A stretch of 64,000 bases of DNA from WRMS01 sp038562165. GTDB taxonomy: Bacteria > Bacillota > Peptococcia > DRI-13 > UBA5745. Of the stretch, positions 43,326 through 51,671 are shown one piece after another. The notes below the pieces were generated by a model. It saw only the letters and a list, made by a program, of their open reading frames with translations, did not search any database and was not told the origin of the DNA. Position 1 is the first letter of the stretch; each line of letters begins with the position of its first letter. A program made the translations under genes and the position numbers. The DNA lies in contig JBCFAO010000019.1 of the NCBI GenBank assembly GCA_038562165.1, positions 3,838 through 67,837 on the forward strand, in the 5' to 3' direction.

Positions 43326-43354
43326 TTGACATTATCTGAATCCGTTGATATACT
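43326..43354 (+). promoter_or_regulatory. Sigma-A promoter of the riboswitch transcript
   Basis: Perfect -35 TTGACA (43326-43331), 17-nt spacer and -10 TATACT (43349-43354). Initiation near 43361 leaves a short leader before the aptamer. Confidence 0.8.
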
Positions 43355-43380
43355 ACCCATAAATTTAATAACATTTTAGT

Positions 43381-43475
43381 TTTCTAGGGTTCCGCAACAA
43401 GAACTGTTGGTCTGGTCCGAGAGAAAACCCATAGTCTTATAGATTATGTACACGGTAGGATAAAAGCCTAGGAGT
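43381..43475 (+). promoter_or_regulatory. Guanidine-I (ykkC-type) riboswitch aptamer
   Basis: The conserved ykkC core is read directly: CTAGGGTTCCG (43384), TGGTCTGGTCCGAGAG (around 43408-43424), ACACGGTAGGATAAAAGCC (43450-43468) and TAGGAG. P1 pairs CTAGG 43384-43388 with CCTAG 43467-43471. The G-GATAAAAGCC block is that of the B. subtilis ykkC class. I favour ligand class 1 (guanidine) over ppGpp/PRPP subclasses, but the distinguishing bases were not aligned formally. Confidence 0.8.
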
Positions 43476-43507
43476 TGTTTAACGATATCTCCCTGGCTTC
43501 TTTTTTT
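43466..43507 (+). terminator. Riboswitch expression-platform terminator
   Basis: GCCTAGGAG (43466-43474) can pair with CTCCCTGGC (43489-43497) with two mismatches, followed by T-C-T7. The stem reuses the 3' strand of P1, so ligand binding would prevent termination: a transcriptional ON switch. Confidence 0.7.
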
Positions 43508-43530
43508 GCTCAAAAAAGGAGGAAAATAAA

Positions 43531-44265
43531 ATGTGGGGACTATTATTGCCAACAATTTTAACAAGCGCTGCGGACAGCCTTAATCCCTTTGCTATAACTC
43601 AACAATTTGTTTTGCAAGGCATGGTTAAAAAGCCAAAACATATATGGTATTTTATTGTGCCAACAGGCGTCACCAATTTAATCGGAGGTTTTTTGGTATA
43701 TTTCGGACTGGCCGCTTTTATTGCCAACTTCTTTAACAGAATTGTAGAAAGCTATGGACAGCTTCTATTTATTGCCGAATTAATACTTGGCATCACTTTT
43801 TGCAGCAGTATCTTCTTTTTAATTCAAAATAATAAAGTCAGCCAATTAAAAAACCGGATTCAATCCATAGAATCCGGTGAAAAGATCAATAAAAATGATG
43901 AAGAAGAAGCTGTAAGCAAAATAAAATCCGTATCTCCCCTTGCCTTAATAACTTTAGGAGTAGGCGCAACACTTTCCGAGTTGACGACCGCCCTGCCTTA
44001 CTTTGCTTTTTTGGCTATCCTCCTCAATTATCAGCTCTCATTCTTACAATTATCATTTATACTTGTCCTTTACAATACGATCTATACCCTGCCTTTAATA
44101 ATTTTATATTTTGTCTATATCAAGGCTCAGGATAAATTTGATCGCCTTTATCTGATGATTAAAACTCAAATTACGAAATGTGCTAATATTTTGGCCCCTA
44201 CGTTGATGGGTATTATCGGTGCCGGTTTAATATTTCATGCCATGACCTTGCTGCTAAATCTTTAG
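43531..44265 (+). CDS. Six-helix membrane protein (LysE/GAP/DsbD-like fold) under guanidine riboswitch
   Basis: 244 aa, A+T-rich. Six hydrophobic helices in two halves joined by a charged cytoplasmic loop (about residues 105-135), with a helix-breaking SAADSLNPF motif in helix 1 typical of the LysE/DsbD/GAP small-exporter group; a second GATLSELTTA motif starts the second half. GGAGG lies 8 nt before the ATG. It is not a SugE/EmrE-type guanidinium exporter, so its role is open; the riboswitch suggests export of guanidine or a guanidinyl compound (inference). It overlaps the minus-strand lipoprotein gene by 4 nt at the 3' end. Confidence 0.8.
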   Translation: MWGLLLPTILTSAADSLNPFAITQQFVLQGMVKKPKHIWYFIVPTGVTNLIGGFLVYFGLAAFIANFFNRIVESYGQLLFIAELILGITFCSSIFFLIQNNKVSQLKNRIQSIESGEKINKNDEEEAVSKIKSVSPLALITLGVGATLSELTTALPYFAFLAILLNYQLSFLQLSFILVLYNTIYTLPLIILYFVYIKAQDKFDRLYLMIKTQITKCANILAPTLMGIIGAGLIFHAMTLLLNL

Positions 44266-45053
44266 GATATCATTTCAGCGCCAATGGTGTACGTCCAGGC
44301 GCCCTCAGATTTTATGGCCGTGCATTCGTGGAAGAAATAGGCTCCGAGGCCGCTGCGCCATTTCCCTGCATTAAAAGTAAATTCATCACCTGACATAGTC
44401 GTATCTTCAATGTTGAACAATAGGCCTTTTTCAAAATACAGCTTATCCTTGTCAATATAACCTTGCTCACTTAACTCTGCATAGGTTGCCGCCATGATTT
44501 CCTCGCTATAGGTTTCCCTAAGCAAATGAAGCAGCGCTGCTTTTTCCGCTTCCGTCAGATTGGAGACTTTGGTGAAGTCAAAGGCCAAAATGCTGATATT
44601 GCTATTCAAGCCGGGATCAACTTTGTATAAATCGTCGATCACCCTCCTGTAAAGGCCGGTGATATCGTCACCCCGGCCTTTAATATGGACGCCCTTTATA
44701 CCGCCAAGGCCCATAGGAAAGCTTTCCTGCACCCTGCCGTCGAAAGCTACATCCACCAGCATTCCTTGCTCCAATGCTTCGATACCTAATTGGGTTCCAT
44801 CCTCTGCAATAACCTCTATTCCATCACCGCCAATCCGGTAGATATCTGCCGGCCCCGCATCTTCCGCCATATTGGCCAGCAAGATGGATGAACCATTGAT
44901 GTCTATAACCTTTGCGGTCAAAATCGCCTCAGAAACATTAGGATCATCCTTCCCCTGGGTTTCAGGCCCGGGCGGGCAGGAAATAGACTGCGAGCAAGCA
45001 ACAAGAGTCAGTATAGTTAACGTCGCCAGAAAAATCAAGATAGCTCTCTTCAT
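44262..45053 (-). CDS. Putative lipoprotein
   Basis: About 263 aa with a signal peptide and lipobox (LTLVACSQ), so membrane anchored outside. The body has a first domain with beta-strand character around a GGDGIEVI segment and a second with a charged helical part (LTEAEKAALLHLLRETYSEE). No family recognised. ATG 45053 has GGGGGAG upstream. Convergent with the preceding gene, whose end it overlaps by 4 nt, and next to the DUF2812 gene. Confidence 0.7.
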   Translation of the reverse strand: MKRAILIFLATLTILTLVACSQSISCPPGPETQGKDDPNVSEAILTAKVIDINGSSILLANMAEDAGPADIYRIGGDGIEVIAEDGTQLGIEALEQGMLVDVAFDGRVQESFPMGLGGIKGVHIKGRGDDITGLYRRVIDDLYKVDPGLNSNISILAFDFTKVSNLTEAEKAALLHLLRETYSEEIMAATYAELSEQGYIDKDKLYFEKGLLFNIEDTTMSGDEFTFNAGKWRSGLGAYFFHECTAIKSEGAWTYTIGAEMIS

Positions 45054-45127
45054 TGGCAGCTCCCCCTTCATCTTTAAGGTTTCTTTATTGCTTAGACTCC
45101 ACAGATGAACAAAAGGTTCCCGTTACC

Positions 45128-46330
45128 CTATCCTTCTTTGGCCTCTTGCTGATAACGCAGCCGTTGAGGAATCAAAGGCACAATATTCTCGATGTTCTCC
45201 TTGCCATAGTAAGTAATATGGATCACTCGATTATCCGCATAAGCAAATATATGTTTCCGGGTACCCTCCTCAGCAATATAAGCTTTATCCAGTCCGGGAT
45301 AGTTAATTTCCCGGATATCAACATCCTCGCGATAAATATAGCGGTGGATGAGATCAGAAGTCAGATTTTCCGCCAGGCCGCCAAAAGTCAGCTGATAATA
45401 CCGGGTGGTTATGCTAGGCGAATATATGCCGCTTTGATCGTCCCACATTTCATCTTCGATAATGCCGTGTTCATCTATCTCGTACTGAACAGGGGATAAC
45501 AGGCTCCAGTCAGAGCTGACCCGATTTTCCCAATCCACATTATTGTCCCGATAACCTGTTTTGCGTATAAGACCAGGATGTTTTTCTATCTCCCCAAGCC
45601 GTATAACCGGCAGATTAGCAGTTCCTTCCGGCAGCGTATAATCCTTGCTTCTGGCAATATCGATGAAGGGGATAAAAACGGTAGATAAGGCAAGGGGTAA
45701 ATATATAGCGGCCAATATACCGCCCAGCAGCCTGGCTCTTCGATAATCCTCATGATGGTTAATTTCCTGCCCTTGCAATAGGGATTCTCTAAGCCGGCGA
45801 ACCACTATATAGTTGCGTGTCACTGTATAAAAGACGTAGAGTTCAATAATTACGAGAAGCATTTGCTGGACAAACTGCCCTTTTATCATGAACAAGAAGA
45901 GTTCATCATTAAAGATATAAATGCTGGCCATCATCCCCAAAAACAAAACCATGCCAATGGATATGATAATTAGATTTTTTCTGAGCCGTTTATTTAACTC
46001 CGACAATGAAAAGCCTTGCTCAATCGTATCGGTGTGCAGCTCGGCGACGCAGGAATTCTCAGGGGCCGAAAAAATGGAAAAATCGCCGTTATTTGCGACA
46101 AAATCCCAGCCGCAATCACCATAAACCTCCAATTGTTCCGGCGAAGGCTTGCCCTTTATATAATCGATTCGATATTTTGTTTCCCTGGGCTCTTCCTTTT
46201 CAAAATAAACAAACAGAGTTCCGATTTTTTTTAAATGCAAGCCTTTTTTGGTCATCGCCGAAAACCAGTTTTCGTTGCGGCCGATGGCATAAATATCGTC
46301 AAGCATTAGTCTTTTTACTAATTTGCCCAT
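45128..46330 (-). CDS. DUF2812 membrane protein
   Basis: 400 aa. An N-terminal cytoplasmic part with the DUF2812 pattern (GNEWFSAM-like NENWFSAMTKKGLHL, KIGTLFVYFEKEEP) precedes three or four transmembrane helices (about residues 120-215), then a long C-terminal part. DUF2812 genes are usually paired with padR, as here: the padR stop is immediately before this ATG. Probably the effector of that regulator; molecular function unknown. Confidence 0.75.
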   Translation of the reverse strand: MGKLVKRLMLDDIYAIGRNENWFSAMTKKGLHLKKIGTLFVYFEKEEPRETKYRIDYIKGKPSPEQLEVYGDCGWDFVANNGDFSIFSAPENSCVAELHTDTIEQGFSLSELNKRLRKNLIIISIGMVLFLGMMASIYIFNDELFLFMIKGQFVQQMLLVIIELYVFYTVTRNYIVVRRLRESLLQGQEINHHEDYRRARLLGGILAAIYLPLALSTVFIPFIDIARSKDYTLPEGTANLPVIRLGEIEKHPGLIRKTGYRDNNVDWENRVSSDWSLLSPVQYEIDEHGIIEDEMWDDQSGIYSPSITTRYYQLTFGGLAENLTSDLIHRYIYREDVDIREINYPGLDKAYIAEEGTRKHIFAYADNRVIHITYYGKENIENIVPLIPQRLRYQQEAKEG

Positions 46331-46642
46331 TTATCGTTTCTCCTCCAGGATTTTTCCATCCTCAATCATCTGCTGCAGCCTTTTATATTCCCCATTAAGA
46401 ACTGCTTTACCCTCTTCCGTGATGGCATAAGTCTTTCGCCGGCCGTCATCCTGCAATATTTCAATGAGTTGATCCTTTTGCAGCCTGGTAAGAACGCCAT
46501 ACAGTGTTCCCGGCCCCATTCTGATACGCCCCTTTGATACTTGCTCAATAGCAGCCATTAATTGATAGCCATGATTGGGATTTAGCAAAGCCAAGAGTAT
46601 GTAATACATTGCTTCCGTCATCGGCATTCCTGAGTTGGGCAT
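46331..46642 (-). CDS. PadR family transcriptional regulator
   Basis: About 103 aa, a winged-helix PadR protein of the short type: MTEAMYYILLALL, NHGYQLMAAIEQ, RIRMGPGTLYGVLTRLQKDQ and GRRKTYAITEEGKAVL are the standard family blocks. ATG 46642 with GAGGGGGAT upstream; the frame extends 26 codons further without SD. A 34-bp symmetrical operator candidate lies just upstream (46661-46694). It directly precedes the DUF2812 gene and probably represses both. Confidence 0.92.
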   Translation of the reverse strand: MPNSGMPMTEAMYYILLALLNPNHGYQLMAAIEQVSKGRIRMGPGTLYGVLTRLQKDQLIEILQDDGRRKTYAITEEGKAVLNGEYKRLQQMIEDGKILEEKR

Positions 46643-46660
46643 ATGATCCCCCTCACTTAT

Positions 46661-46694
46661 TATTATGTCACACGATATATCGCATAACATAATA
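46661..46694. promoter_or_regulatory. Perfectly centred 34-bp palindrome, candidate PadR operator
   Basis: TATTATGT (46661-46668) and ACATAATA (46687-46694) mirror each other around CGATATATCG (46673-46682), all sharing one axis. ATGT...ACAT arms are those used by PadR proteins. It lies about 20 bp before padR and between padR and the divergent toxin-antitoxin pair. Confidence 0.6.
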
Positions 46695-46812
46695 ATAGGG
46701 TCAAAAAACGTATTTGTCAATGTGCTATTGCCAATGCCTTATTGTTTACTTATTACATATAATGGGATATAATCAATATAAACTTGACCTTTGTACGGAA
46801 AGGAGCAGCTTG

Positions 46813-47124
46813 ATGGAAAGAGTTTATACTACCGATGAGATAAAAGCAAAGTTGCTGCCTATTTTTAAAGCAGCCCCCATTGAAAAAGCTATCCTTTTTG
46901 GTTCCTATGCAAAAGGCACTCCCACACAGTTTAGTGATATTGATATTGTCATTGACAGCAAAGGTAAAATTCGGGGAATTGATTTTTTCGGTATTCTTGA
47001 AGATATTACAGAAGCCTTTGACATTCCTATAGATTTAATTGAGGCATCACAAATAGTCGATGGAGGGCGTGCTCAACAGGAAATTGCAGAAACGGGGATA
47101 GTTATTTATGAGAGAACAAAATAA
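46813..47124 (+). CDS. MntA-like nucleotidyltransferase antitoxin
   Basis: 103 aa, minimal nucleotidyltransferase: the GS-x10-DxD active site is intact (GSYAKGTPTQFSDID), followed by a third carboxylate region. Such MNT proteins pair with HEPN toxins and can inactivate them by adding AMP to the toxin. AAAGGAG precedes the ATG 46813. It overlaps the next gene by 17 nt, the usual arrangement of MntA/HepT systems. Confidence 0.88.
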   Translation: MERVYTTDEIKAKLLPIFKAAPIEKAILFGSYAKGTPTQFSDIDIVIDSKGKIRGIDFFGILEDITEAFDIPIDLIEASQIVDGGRAQQEIAETGIVIYERTK

Positions 47125-47437
47125 ATTAATTCTAGAAAAAATAAAGAAGTATGCACTACAAGCAATCCAATTTAAAGAGGGTATGAATTTCGTAGAGTTC
47201 TCAAATAACTTGAAAACTATATCTGCCTGTGTTTTTAATTTAAGTCAAATTGGAGAGTTGGTAAGTCGATTAGACAATGATTTCCTTGAAGCTAACAGTC
47301 AGATTCCCTGGCGAAAAATAAAAGGTATGAGGAATAGGATTGTCCATGATTATGAAGGGATACAGCTCGATATAGTTTGGGATGTGCTAGTAGATTTTTT
47401 ACCCGCATTTATCAAAGATATTAATGAATTTATTTAA
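47108..47437 (+). CDS. HEPN-domain ribonuclease toxin, HepT-like
   Basis: 109 aa. The HEPN catalytic motif R-x4-H is present (RNRIVHDY near residues 76-83), so RNase activity is plausible. The helical body (FKEGMNFVEFSNNL, ACVFNLSQIGELVSRL) matches HepT. It overlaps the MNT gene by 17 nt and is closed by a strong terminator. Together they form a type VII toxin-antitoxin module. Confidence 0.88.
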   Translation: MREQNKLILEKIKKYALQAIQFKEGMNFVEFSNNLKTISACVFNLSQIGELVSRLDNDFLEANSQIPWRKIKGMRNRIVHDYEGIQLDIVWDVLVDFLPAFIKDINEFI

Positions 47438-47476
47438 ATTCTCCGCTATCTATTTGATAAAATTTAAATGAATTAC

Positions 47477-47522
47477 CATATAAGGAGGGGCGTCTAATTA
47501 ATGGGCAGCCCCTCCTTATATG
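47477..47522. terminator. Perfect 15-bp bidirectional terminator
   Basis: 47477-47491 pairs with 47508-47522 across a 16-nt loop; both ends are A+T-rich. It separates the toxin gene from the convergent membrane-protein gene. Confidence 0.75.
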
Positions 47523-47530
47523 TTGCTATA

Positions 47531-49009
47531 TTAATTCCCTTCCATCCTCTTTACAGCCAAGGACTCGTAAGTTGTATAGTGCTGCTGCAATTCGTCTTCA
47601 AAAACATAAGCGCCCTTTACGATCAAGTCCTCTGTCCTGGCATAGGGAATCCCTAATGGATGTGTGCGGTGAATGTAGCTAAACAAAGAATAAGTGGAAT
47701 AAACATCGCTGTCGGCCGTGACGGCATAGCGGTAAAGTACATAACCCCCCTGATCCGCAGCCCCAAAAGGATAGCTTAAAGCCGCTGTGATGGGAGTGGA
47801 GCGGTAGCTGCCAAACATTGTATTCCGGATCACCGGTTCACAGGTAAGGCGGGGAAAGTCCGCCATATACTTTATGCCTTTTTTACTGTAAAACAGACCA
47901 CTGCTGACAATCTCTTTATCCTCGTCTTCCGTCCCGCTTGAGATCAAAAAGCCATCCTGCCAAACCGGCTTCCCTCCCTGCCAGCTAAAACACTGCATAA
48001 CATACATCTGCTTTTGCGGCATTTCGGCATAGATTGTGGTAACCTCCAGATTTTTTTGCCCCGGCTCATAAGTATGGGTAATAAAGATGTGGCCTTCATC
48101 GCCCTCCCGGTGCTCAATTTTCTTTGGATCAAACATCAAGAGCTTGCCGAAAGCCTCCACATGTACGGCTTCGCTTAGTAATATCACATCTTCTTCGGCA
48201 AGATGCTCCAAAGCCTCCGCCGGAAAATCAAGATCAAGCAGCCGCTGCCTTGACTCCGTAATCTGTGGCGGATGATATTCTTGGGGTTCCAAGCTTAAGT
48301 GACTGTAAAACCCATTACAAGCAAGCACCAGGACTAAAGCGGTAAGGCAGTATGCCTTGCCAAAGGTCCCGCTGCTAATCCTCACCGGTGCATTTGCCAG
48401 AAGATACCCCGTATCCTCCAATTGGCCTTCAATGCGATACAACAGCCTGATAATAAAAACATAACATGCGATCATAGGAATAGCCACCAGCCAGCTGCCG
48501 GCAAGGGGTGATAGGGCAATAAAAAATATTGCTGCCGTCCACAAAGCGGCCCAAAGCAAGGGGGCATCCTCCATTAATTTACCGGCCTTTGTAAAGGTCT
48601 CTTTTAAAGCCCCATGAAAAAGGAGAAACATTGCTATTTGAAAAGCCTGCATAATAAAGCCGGCAGCCAGCACAGAGTAATCCGATAAATGCAAAGGGGT
48701 AGACAGCCAAATCAGACCGGCCAGCTCCGCAAACAGCTTGATTATAGAAAATACCCATAGGGTCTTAAAATATCTGTTTTCATTCCTTAAGCTGCGAAAG
48801 CCCAGGAAAATCATTACTGTCCCTATAGTAGGCAAAATGTATTGCAGATATAAGAAATTCAGACGCAGCGTCGTCAGGATCAAGCCGCCGATAATCCGGT
48901 CCAGAGGTATACTCCAGGGATTCGTCTTACGGATTTCTTCATCCGGAGGCGCTACTTCGCTAAGCCCCTCAATCAACTGGCGGTCAAAATGAAGCTCTTT
49001 TTCGCTCAT
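47531..49009 (-). CDS. Large membrane protein partnered with an ECF-like sigma factor
   Basis: 492 aa. A short N-terminal cytoplasmic segment (about 45 residues), six to seven hydrophobic helices in residues about 45-250, then a 240-residue, probably external C-terminal domain rich in Tyr and Ser. It overlaps the sigma gene by 4 nt, so the likely role is control of that sigma factor (anti-sigma or sensor), but no zinc-binding ZAS motif (HxxxCxxC) is seen at its N terminus. No family recognised. Confidence 0.7.
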   Translation of the reverse strand: MSEKELHFDRQLIEGLSEVAPPDEEIRKTNPWSIPLDRIIGGLILTTLRLNFLYLQYILPTIGTVMIFLGFRSLRNENRYFKTLWVFSIIKLFAELAGLIWLSTPLHLSDYSVLAAGFIMQAFQIAMFLLFHGALKETFTKAGKLMEDAPLLWAALWTAAIFFIALSPLAGSWLVAIPMIACYVFIIRLLYRIEGQLEDTGYLLANAPVRISSGTFGKAYCLTALVLVLACNGFYSHLSLEPQEYHPPQITESRQRLLDLDFPAEALEHLAEEDVILLSEAVHVEAFGKLLMFDPKKIEHREGDEGHIFITHTYEPGQKNLEVTTIYAEMPQKQMYVMQCFSWQGGKPVWQDGFLISSGTEDEDKEIVSSGLFYSKKGIKYMADFPRLTCEPVIRNTMFGSYRSTPITAALSYPFGAADQGGYVLYRYAVTADSDVYSTYSLFSYIHRTHPLGIPYARTEDLIVKGAYVFEDELQQHYTTYESLAVKRMEGN

Positions 49010-49533
49010 CTGAAATCACCTCCCAATTCGCTCTGTAGCTTTTTGCGCAGCCGGTACAGTCTGCCCTCTATACTGCGCTGGGTCACCCCAAGCTCTGCAG
49101 CAATTTGAGCAGTCTGCTGCAGGTAATAATACTTACGATAAAAAATATGCTGCTCTTCAGCCGGCAAGGTCAAAATAGCCCGCTTCAGAGTTTCAGCCTG
49201 TTCCCGCCGCAGAATGTCATCCTCCAGGGAAGGCGTACGGATCGATTCTTCTTTTAACTCTTCGTGCTCTCTGGGACCCCGCTTTTGGTAATTAAGAGCG
49301 GTATTGCGGGATATAGCGGTGAGCCATGTAGAGAATCTACCCTTTTCCGGAGCATAACTCCCTACAGAATGCCAGACCTTCATACAGATATCACTGATGC
49401 ATTCTTCTATATCTTTGGGGTCCTGCAAAATATGGCCCACAATATAATGCATCATTCCCGAATAATGCTGCTGCAAAAGCTCTATTCCTTTTTCCTCCTG
49501 TTGTTTAATCAGTTCGACGATCTTATCCTGCAC
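49006..49533 (-). CDS. RNA polymerase sigma factor, ECF-like (sigma-70 family)
   Basis: 175 aa with sigma region 2 (YIVGHILQDPKDIEECISDICMKVW, FSTWLTAISRNTALNYQK) and region 4 (LPAEEQHIFYRKYYYLQQTAQIAAELGV, RSIEGRLYRLRKKL), and no region 3, the ECF plan. It starts with GTG, eight nt after GGAGGTGA. A possible own-type promoter (GGGATT, N15, TATAGT) lies upstream on the same strand. Partner: the membrane protein that overlaps it. Confidence 0.88.
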   Translation of the reverse strand: MQDKIVELIKQQEEKGIELLQQHYSGMMHYIVGHILQDPKDIEECISDICMKVWHSVGSYAPEKGRFSTWLTAISRNTALNYQKRGPREHEELKEESIRTPSLEDDILRREQAETLKRAILTLPAEEQHIFYRKYYYLQQTAQIAAELGVTQRSIEGRLYRLRKKLQSELGGDFR

Positions 49534-49667
49534 AGGCTCACCTCCTCCCTTATTCTACTATACAGGAGTATTCGGAAAATCCCACGGAATTTTTAAATTT
49601 TTCCTGGGACACTGACTGGTCATGACTACCCGCCACCACAGAAGCGCCATTATAAGCTTAATAAAAG

Positions 49668-49696
49668 TTGCAATTTTCTGATAAGAAAGTTATAAT
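49668..49696 (+). promoter_or_regulatory. Sigma-A promoter of the chemoreceptor gene
   Basis: -35 TTGCAA (49668-49673), 17-nt spacer, perfect -10 TATAAT (49691-49696). A 15-nt unit (ATGAAAAAGTATGTT) is repeated in tandem just downstream (about 49700-49728) before the SD GAAAGAGGAG. Confidence 0.65.
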
Positions 49697-49746
49697 ATTA
49701 TGAAAAAGTATGTTATGAAAAAGTATATTAGGAAAGAGGAGATTAT

Positions 49747-51589
49747 ATGAGACAGACAGAACCTCAGCATAGCGGTGTGGCGCATTCCAAAAGACGTTCT
49801 CTCAAGCGAACCTTTCTAATTGCCATCAGCGGCCCTTATGTTCGCAAATGATAAAGGCATTGCCATAGATGGCTTTGACGTCAGCTCCCGGGAGCATTAT
49901 CAACGGGCCATGGCAGGTGAAACCTATGTCTCCTCTACCTTAACCAACGCAAGAACCGGCAATACAACGCTGATGGTAGCAGCCCCCGTCAATCACCCCG
50001 GCTTTCGCGGAGTAGCCTTCGCAACCCTGGACAGCGGTACCTTCAGCGCCATGGTTGACGGTATTAAAATCGGCCAACAGGGCTACGGTCTGATTGCGGA
50101 CAAAAACGGTAAAATCATCGCCCACCCCAACCTTGAGATAGTAGACAAGCAGCTTAATTATCTTGAGGAAGCCAAGGAAAACGATGTAGACCCATCCCTC
50201 ATCGCGCTTTTCGAGGACATGCGCGCCGGAAATAGCAGCATGATGCAGGTAAACATGGGCGGCCAGAAGCTGATAGCCAGCTATATGCCCATTCCGCATA
50301 CAGATGGCTGGTCTATCGGAGTATGTGCAAGCCTGGATGAGCTGCTGCAGAGCTTTCGAACCTCCCTCACTATTGCGGTGCTGCTGATAGTTGTTGCTGT
50401 TGCCGTTTCAATTCTGGTGGCCTTCCGTATTGCAACCCCCATCGTGAAGCCCATCGTGGAACTAGTGGAACGTATTCGTGGCCTGGCCGTAGGCGATTTG
50501 ACCTCTCCGGTGCCTCAGGTCAACACCCGGGACGAGATAGAGACACTCTCTGTCTCTTTCCGCGAGACCACTGAGAGCTTAAACGGCTACATCGGGGAGA
50601 TTTCCCAGCTGCTGGCCAATCTGGCCCAGGGCGACTGCACCGCCGTAACCCAGCAGGAGTATCGCGGCGACTTTGCGCAGTTGAGGGACTCCCTCAACCG
50701 CATCTCTGAAAACTTAAACGCCACTTTCTCCAGCATCAAGGGCTCCATCGAGCAGGTAGCCGCAGGATCAGACCAGGTCTCCAGCGGGGCTCAGGCCCTG
50801 GCCTCCGGATCCACAGAGCAGGCTGCCACCGTGGAGGAACTGAACGCCTCGATTACACAGATCGCCGAACAAGCCGCTGCCAACCTATCTACTATAGAGG
50901 TGGCCGCAGGATATATTGAGCAGGCCGCCGCAGGCGTGAATACCAGCAACGAATATATGCAGCAGCTTTCCGATGCGATGGCAGAAATCAGTTTTTCCTC
51001 CAGCCAGATTGCAAACATTACAAAAGTTATTGAGGATATCGCTTTCCAAACCAACATTCTCGCACTGAACGCCGCCATCGAAGCTGCCCGGGCCGGCAGT
51101 GCCGGAAAGGGCTTTGCTGTTGTGGCCGACGAAGTACGTAATCTTGCCGCTAAGTCTGCCGAAGCCGCCGGCCAAACTGCGCAGCTGATTGCAGCCTCTG
51201 TGGCTACAGTAGAGCGTGGAAAACAAATCACCTCACATACGGCACAGGAATTGCGGAATACAGGAGTAAATACCGAGCGGGTAGTCGAGGGCTTTGGTAA
51301 AATCGAAGAGTCCTCGAAGGCACAAACCATCTCCATCGAGCAAATCAAGGATGGACTGAACCAGGTTTCCGCCGTTGTACAGACTAACGCCGCCACCGCC
51401 GAGGAAAACTCCGCCACCAGCGAGGAAATGTCGGCACAGTCCGCCATACTGCGCCAGGAGGTTGAAAAATTCAAGCTTCGGGCAGGAAGTATGCCTTCCT
51501 ACCGCGAAGCAGCAGCGTATTCCCATACCCTTGCCCCATCTGCTGCCTTGCCTAACCCAGGTTTCGGGGCAGAAGCAGCAAAATATTAA
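49747..51589 (+). pseudogene. Methyl-accepting chemotaxis protein with internal N-terminal deletion
   Basis: A proper promoter, SD and ATG (49747) begin a charged N terminus and the start of a transmembrane helix (RTFLIAI), but the frame stops at 49849. In the +1 frame, from about 49830, the sequence resumes in the middle of a dCache sensor domain (FANDKGIAIDGFDVSSREHYQRAM), then continues intact through a second transmembrane helix, HAMP domain and the signalling hairpin (EDIAFQTNILALNAAIEAAR) to 51589. Most of helix 1 and the first half of the ligand domain are missing. The frame is therefore broken by a deletion; an N-terminally short receptor could still be made from an internal start. 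Confidence 0.8.
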
Positions 51590-51600
51590 TAAAACGAAAT

Positions 51601-51652
51601 AAAAACAGGGTATGCCTGCAAGCAAAAAGCTTGACGGCATACCCTGTTTTTT
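51601..51652. terminator. Perfect long bidirectional terminator
   Basis: 51601-51616 pairs with 51636-51651 without mismatch, with an inner CAAGC/GCTTG pair. It serves both the chemoreceptor gene (plus) and spoVAC (minus). Confidence 0.9.
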
Positions 51653-51671
51653 AGTTAATCCTGATTGGTTT

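Noticed and set aside
46714..46812. Upstream extension of the MntA-like gene from ATG 46714
   Set aside because: The extra residues are Cys/Tyr-rich without family character, and the ATG at 46813 has a proper AAAGGAG site.
50791..51474. A 227-codon minus-strand frame inside the chemoreceptor signalling domain
   Set aside because: Ser/Ala/Cys-rich antisense frame typical of MCP helical repeats; no start signals.
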